Part shown: piece by piece, positions 58,090 to 60,817 of the stretch
Position numbering within the stretch: the first letter of the stretch is position 1
How the letters are laid out: each line of letters opens with the position of its first letter
From: Sulfuritalea sp.
GTDB taxonomy: Bacteria; Pseudomonadota; Gammaproteobacteria; Burkholderiales; Methylophilaceae
Assembly (NCBI GenBank): GCA_021738125.1
Contig: JAIPCR010000002.1
Location: forward strand, 1-60,817
Direction: 5' to 3'
DNA length: 60,817 bases
Translations under genes and position numbers: made by a program
The notes under the pieces: model-generated
The model's input: the letters and a program-made list of their open reading frames with translations, nothing else
Told to the model about the DNA's origin: nothing
The model's database searches: none

Positions 58090-58719
58090 ATGAATTTAAG
58101 CCGGTTCTTTGTGCTATTGGGCATGGTGGCCATGTTACAAGCATGCGCCGTCGCCCCTACAGCAAAGCCTATTCAAGTTCAATCATCAACCACTTTGCAA
58201 CAACAGCATTTGCAACAAATATCTGCCATCCAACAATTCAGCATCAAAGGTCGTATTGGCGTACAAAGTGAAGGCAAGGGGTTTTCGGGCGGCCTAACTT
58301 GGCAACACGACAGCTTAAATGATGATATTTCGCTGTACTCACCACTCGGCGGCCAAGTAGCAAGCATCAAAAAAAATCCTGAGAAAGTAACGCTTGAAGA
58401 TGGCAAGGGCAACAGCATTTCAGCGATTGATGCTGAAACGCTTACCCAAACCACGCTAGGTTGGCGCTTACCTTTAACTGGCCTTGCTGATTGGTCATTA
58501 GGTCGGCCCGCAAGTAGCGCTATTCAAGCAAGCACTTGGGACGAACAAGGCCACTTAGCCACTTTAAAACAAGATGGCTGGGAGATTGAATACCAAAACT
58601 ATTCAGAACAAAGCGGCTATGCTTTGCCTAGCAAGATTTTACTGAAAAATGAAAAAGTCTCGCTTAAGCTACTTGTTGAGCAATGGCAAATCATTAAACC
58701 TAGCCCAGCCTCAAACTAA
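58090..58719 (+). CDS. lolB: Outer-membrane lipoprotein receptor LolB
   Basis: LolB receives lipoproteins from LolA and inserts them into the outer membrane. The 209-residue protein has a lipobox LQAC near residue 19, then FSIKGRIGVQSEGKGFSGGLTW, which is the LolB core strand pattern, and LPLTGLADWSLGRP with the exposed Leu loop region. Its likely clients in this window are BamE and the TPR lipoprotein. It follows the TPR gene by 32 bp. Its usual neighbour ispE is displaced by the carbonic anhydrase gene. Confidence 0.92.
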   Translation: MNLSRFFVLLGMVAMLQACAVAPTAKPIQVQSSTTLQQQHLQQISAIQQFSIKGRIGVQSEGKGFSGGLTWQHDSLNDDISLYSPLGGQVASIKKNPEKVTLEDGKGNSISAIDAETLTQTTLGWRLPLTGLADWSLGRPASSAIQASTWDEQGHLATLKQDGWEIEYQNYSEQSGYALPSKILLKNEKVSLKLLVEQWQIIKPSPASN

Positions 58720-58908
58720 AGCTGCATTTGGCCCACTTAACTGTTAGCCTACCGCATAATTAGCTGAATTAAGCCGTAATTCCACCACTACTCCCTCATT
58801 AGAAACCCGCTAGGCCTGTGCATAATCTATGCAAGTAAAGATAGATTTAAAAATTGCGCTTAAATTTTGGCTTAACCAAAAAATAGCTAAAGTAAAATTG
58901 AGGATGTT

Positions 58909-60150
58909 ATGAAGCAGTTAATAACAGCATTGCTATTATATTTTGCAGTCATTGTCAGTAGCCATGCCGCGGCATGGGTCAAACTGAATGATCAAAACAC
59001 AGAAAAACTAATGCTAGACAAGCAATCTGTATTGCAAAAAGATACGCTCAAAAGAGCTTGGGTTAAGATTGAATACAAGACCCCGCAAAACAATCCTGAG
59101 ACGATAGATAAAACCTATAACTCAGCAAAATTATTATGGTTTTTTGACTGCCCTGCGCAAAAAGTCGCCACCGCACAAGTTTTTCAATATTTAGATAACG
59201 AGATGGTCTATTCAGCGGCTATTGACGCTAAGAGTGCTGAATTTATTGACCCTGTGCCAGAATCGCATGTCGATATTGCCATGCGTTATGTTTGCAAACC
59301 TGAAAAACCAGTGGTCGTAGCCAAACCCACAAAACCCGAGGCAGAAAAAACTAAACCTGCGCCTGCCAAACCTGAGCCTGCCCCAGAAGCAGCAAAAACA
59401 GAAAAAGCAGAAAAAGCGCCTGAGCCACCTGCTAAAGTAGCCACTAAGCCAGATGTGAAAGCTAGCGATGACAAACACAAAACACATTGGACTTATCAAG
59501 GTAAAACCGGGCCAGATAATTGGGGCAAGCTATCACCCGAATTTGCCACTTGCGCTAGCGGGCGCAATCAATCGCCCGTCAATATTGATGCCACAACACA
59601 TGCCGCGCTAAAACCACTAAAAAGCATACAAAAATTTGCTGCCAAAGATATCGCTAACAACGGCCATAGCGTGCAAGTGAATTTTAAAGAAGGCAACATG
59701 CTGGTGCTAGACAGCGGCGCTTATCAAATGAAGCAAGTGCACTTTCACTCGCCGAGTGAAAACACCATACACGGCAAGATATTTCCGCTAGAAGCACATT
59801 TTGTGCATGCTGATTCTAAGGGCAATCTCACTGTGCTTGCCGTCATGTATACCGAAGGCAAAGCCAACCTAGGCTTAGCAAAACTATGGGGGCAAATGAG
59901 CAAAGAAGTCGGCGAACCTGTAGCCTTGAAAAATCGAGTAACGCCCAGCGAATTAATTCCCGAAAACCGCAGTTATTATCGATATAGCGGCTCACTCACC
60001 ACCCCACCTTGTACAGAAGGCGTGCGCTGGCTTGTGATGAAAAACCCAATGACCGCCTCAAAAGAGCAAATCAAGGCTTTAAATGATGTGATTCAGCACG
60101 ACAACAACCGCCCATTACAAGCGTTAAACGGTCGCATCATTGTGGAATAG
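58909..60150 (+). CDS. Periplasmic alpha-carbonic anhydrase with N-terminal adhesin-E-like domain
   Basis: This 413-residue protein has three parts. A signal peptide (about 1-20, cleavage near HA/AAW) is followed by an adhesin-E-like domain (about 22-129) with WVKIEY, NSAKLLWFFDC and MRYVCK, whose Cys81 and Cys129 may pair. Next is a Pro/Ala/Lys/Glu linker (130-190). Last is a complete alpha-carbonic anhydrase (191-413). The zinc ligands are His278 and His280 (VHFHSPSE) and His297 (EAHFVH); the proton-shuttle His is His253; Thr is in LTTPPCTEG; Cys215 and Cys368 match the bacterial disulfide. It should hydrate CO2 in the periplasm. It stands alone between lolB and ispE, with a hairpin after it. 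The N-terminal domain call is by pattern only. Confidence 0.85.
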   Translation: MKQLITALLLYFAVIVSSHAAAWVKLNDQNTEKLMLDKQSVLQKDTLKRAWVKIEYKTPQNNPETIDKTYNSAKLLWFFDCPAQKVATAQVFQYLDNEMVYSAAIDAKSAEFIDPVPESHVDIAMRYVCKPEKPVVVAKPTKPEAEKTKPAPAKPEPAPEAAKTEKAEKAPEPPAKVATKPDVKASDDKHKTHWTYQGKTGPDNWGKLSPEFATCASGRNQSPVNIDATTHAALKPLKSIQKFAAKDIANNGHSVQVNFKEGNMLVLDSGAYQMKQVHFHSPSENTIHGKIFPLEAHFVHADSKGNLTVLAVMYTEGKANLGLAKLWGQMSKEVGEPVALKNRVTPSELIPENRSYYRYSGSLTTPPCTEGVRWLVMKNPMTASKEQIKALNDVIQHDNNRPLQALNGRIIVE

Positions 60151-60155
60151 CATTC

Positions 60156-60192
60156 ATCACTGAAATTAATCACTAAAATTAATTTCAGTGAT
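60156..60192 (+). terminator. Hairpin after carbonic anhydrase gene
   Basis: A 14-bp perfect inverted repeat (60156-60169 with 60179-60192) surrounds a 9-nt loop. There is no U tract after it, so it may be a processing or stability element rather than a classical terminator. Confidence 0.5.
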
Positions 60193-60240
60193 TCAGCTCA
60201 TAGAGATGTCTGGCATAGCGAGATGCGTTAAAATTGAGCT

Positions 60241-60817
60241 ATGCAAGATTTTCAATCATTTTTAGCCCCGGCAAAAATCAATTTATTTTTGCACATCACC
60301 GGGCAACGCGCCGATGGCTACCATTTATTGCAAACGGTTTTTCGCCTGCTTGATTTTTACGACACCATACAGCTAAAACCCACGCTAGACTCGGCCATTA
60401 AACGCGTGAATGACATAAGCGGCGTGCCGGCAGAGCAAGATTTATGCGTGCGTGCAGCCAAATTATTACAGCAATACAGCCAATGCACCATGGGCGTAGA
60501 AATCATGGTTGAAAAACGCATCCCCATGGGCGGCGGTTTGGGTGGTGGTAGTTCAGATGCGGCCACCGTGTTAATGGCGCTAAATCGGCTGTGGCAGCTT
60601 AATTTGAGTCGTGCTGAATTACTCTCGCTAGGCCTAAAATTAGGCGCTGATGTACCGTTTTTTATCTATGGCACAAATGCTTGGGCTGAAGGTGTGGGCG
60701 AACAACTACAAACGATTTCACTAAAAGAAGCCTATTACCTAGTACTCACCCCCAATATACATGTGTCTACTGCGCAAATATTTGCCAATAAGCAATTGAC
60801 AAAAAATGCTATTCCTA
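60241..60817 (+). CDS. ispE: 4-diphosphocytidyl-2-C-methyl-D-erythritol kinase IspE (3' end outside window)
   Basis: IspE phosphorylates CDP-methylerythritol in the MEP isoprenoid pathway, using ATP. The frame is open from ATG 60241 to the window edge, so about 192 residues are seen. Diagnostic features are [21 protein letters not shown] with the active-site Lys and the DGYHLL segment, the GHMP-kinase glycine loop [17 protein letters not shown], and [11 protein letters not shown] with the catalytic Asp. It is the usual partner of lolB in betaproteobacteria, here separated from it by the carbonic anhydrase gene. Confidence 0.96.
   Translation, partial: MQDFQSFLAPAKINLFLHITGQRADGYHLLQTVFRLLDFYDTIQLKPTLDSAIKRVNDISGVPAEQDLCVRAAKLLQQYSQCTMGVEIMVEKRIPMGGGLGGGSSDAATVLMALNRLWQLNLSRAELLSLGLKLGADVPFFIYGTNAWAEGVGEQLQTISLKEAYYLVLTPNIHVSTAQIFANKQLTKNAIP

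Overview
This 60.8 kb window looks like a stretch of chromosome from a betaproteobacterium, most plausibly a low-GC methylotroph of the Methylophilaceae (Methylotenera/Methylophilus type). That placement is an inference. It rests on AT-rich codon use, beta/gamma-proteobacterial gene neighbourhoods (rlmE-ftsH-folP-glmM, dapB-carA-carB-greA, bamE/fur/recN, ftsE-ftsX-rpoH, ubiE-ubiJ-ubiB, lolB-ispE) and an adjacent edd-eda pair, which is typical of the KDPG variant of the ribulose monophosphate cycle. I saw no rRNA, tRNA, CRISPR array, transposase or prophage. Coding density is high and no gene-free gap exceeds 300 bp.

Layout. 1-0.8 kb: the end of a sensor histidine kinase. 0.9-13.4 kb (minus strand): PAP2 phosphatase, glmM, folP, ftsH, rlmE, a DUF4149 protein, greA, carB, carA and dapB, with yhbY on plus. 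13.4-19.8 kb: bamE with an unusually long tail, fur, recN, nadK, hrcA, hemH. 19.8-24.0 kb (minus): an LpxO-like lipid A hydroxylase, a HAD phosphatase, and the Entner-Doudoroff genes eda and edd. 24.2-31.2 kb: a surface-polysaccharide/LPS cluster. It has a four-gene plus-strand operon with 4-bp overlaps (deacetylase, GT2, O-antigen ligase/polymerase, GT) that runs tail to tail into a minus-strand set (GT4, ELM1 family, nucleotide-sugar dehydrogenase). 31.4-36.3 kb (plus): an LpxL-type acyltransferase, grpE, dnaK, dnaJ. 36.3-41.4 kb (minus): two M16 peptidases, rsmD, coaD, ferredoxin, gloA, a GIY-YIG protein and a small conserved unknown. 41.7-51.0 kb (plus): FadL-like porin, a split YeeE/YedE transporter, ftsY, ftsE, ftsX, rpoH, a DUF971 protein, ubiE, ubiJ, ubiB. 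51.1-56.0 kb (minus): a Gld-like ABC system whose last gene abuts mutM. 56.3-60.8 kb (plus): TPR lipoprotein, lolB, an alpha-carbonic anhydrase fusion, and the start of ispE.

The most coherent theme is heat-shock control. The window holds hrcA, rpoH, grpE, dnaK, dnaJ and ftsH. The sequence shows a near-perfect CIRCE operator (the HrcA site) just upstream of rpoH, and sigma-32-like promoters with identical 13-nt spacers before grpE and dnaK. This suggests a circuit in which the HrcA repressor gates synthesis of sigma-32, while DnaKJ/GrpE and FtsH control its activity and stability.

A second theme is envelope biogenesis: bamE, lolB, lpxL, lpxO, the glycan cluster, glmM, ftsEX, ftsY and the M16 pair. 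Three blocks appear inserted into otherwise conserved neighbourhoods: the FadL/YeeE block before ftsY, the Gld-like ABC operon next to mutM, and the carbonic anhydrase between lolB and ispE. I did not find an unmistakably new multi-gene system. The best candidates for undescribed biology are the HrcA-CIRCE-rpoH link, the three-part periplasmic carbonic anhydrase, the ABC/DUF4340/mutM operon, and a short repeat sitting at an identical distance from the hemH and dnaJ start codons.
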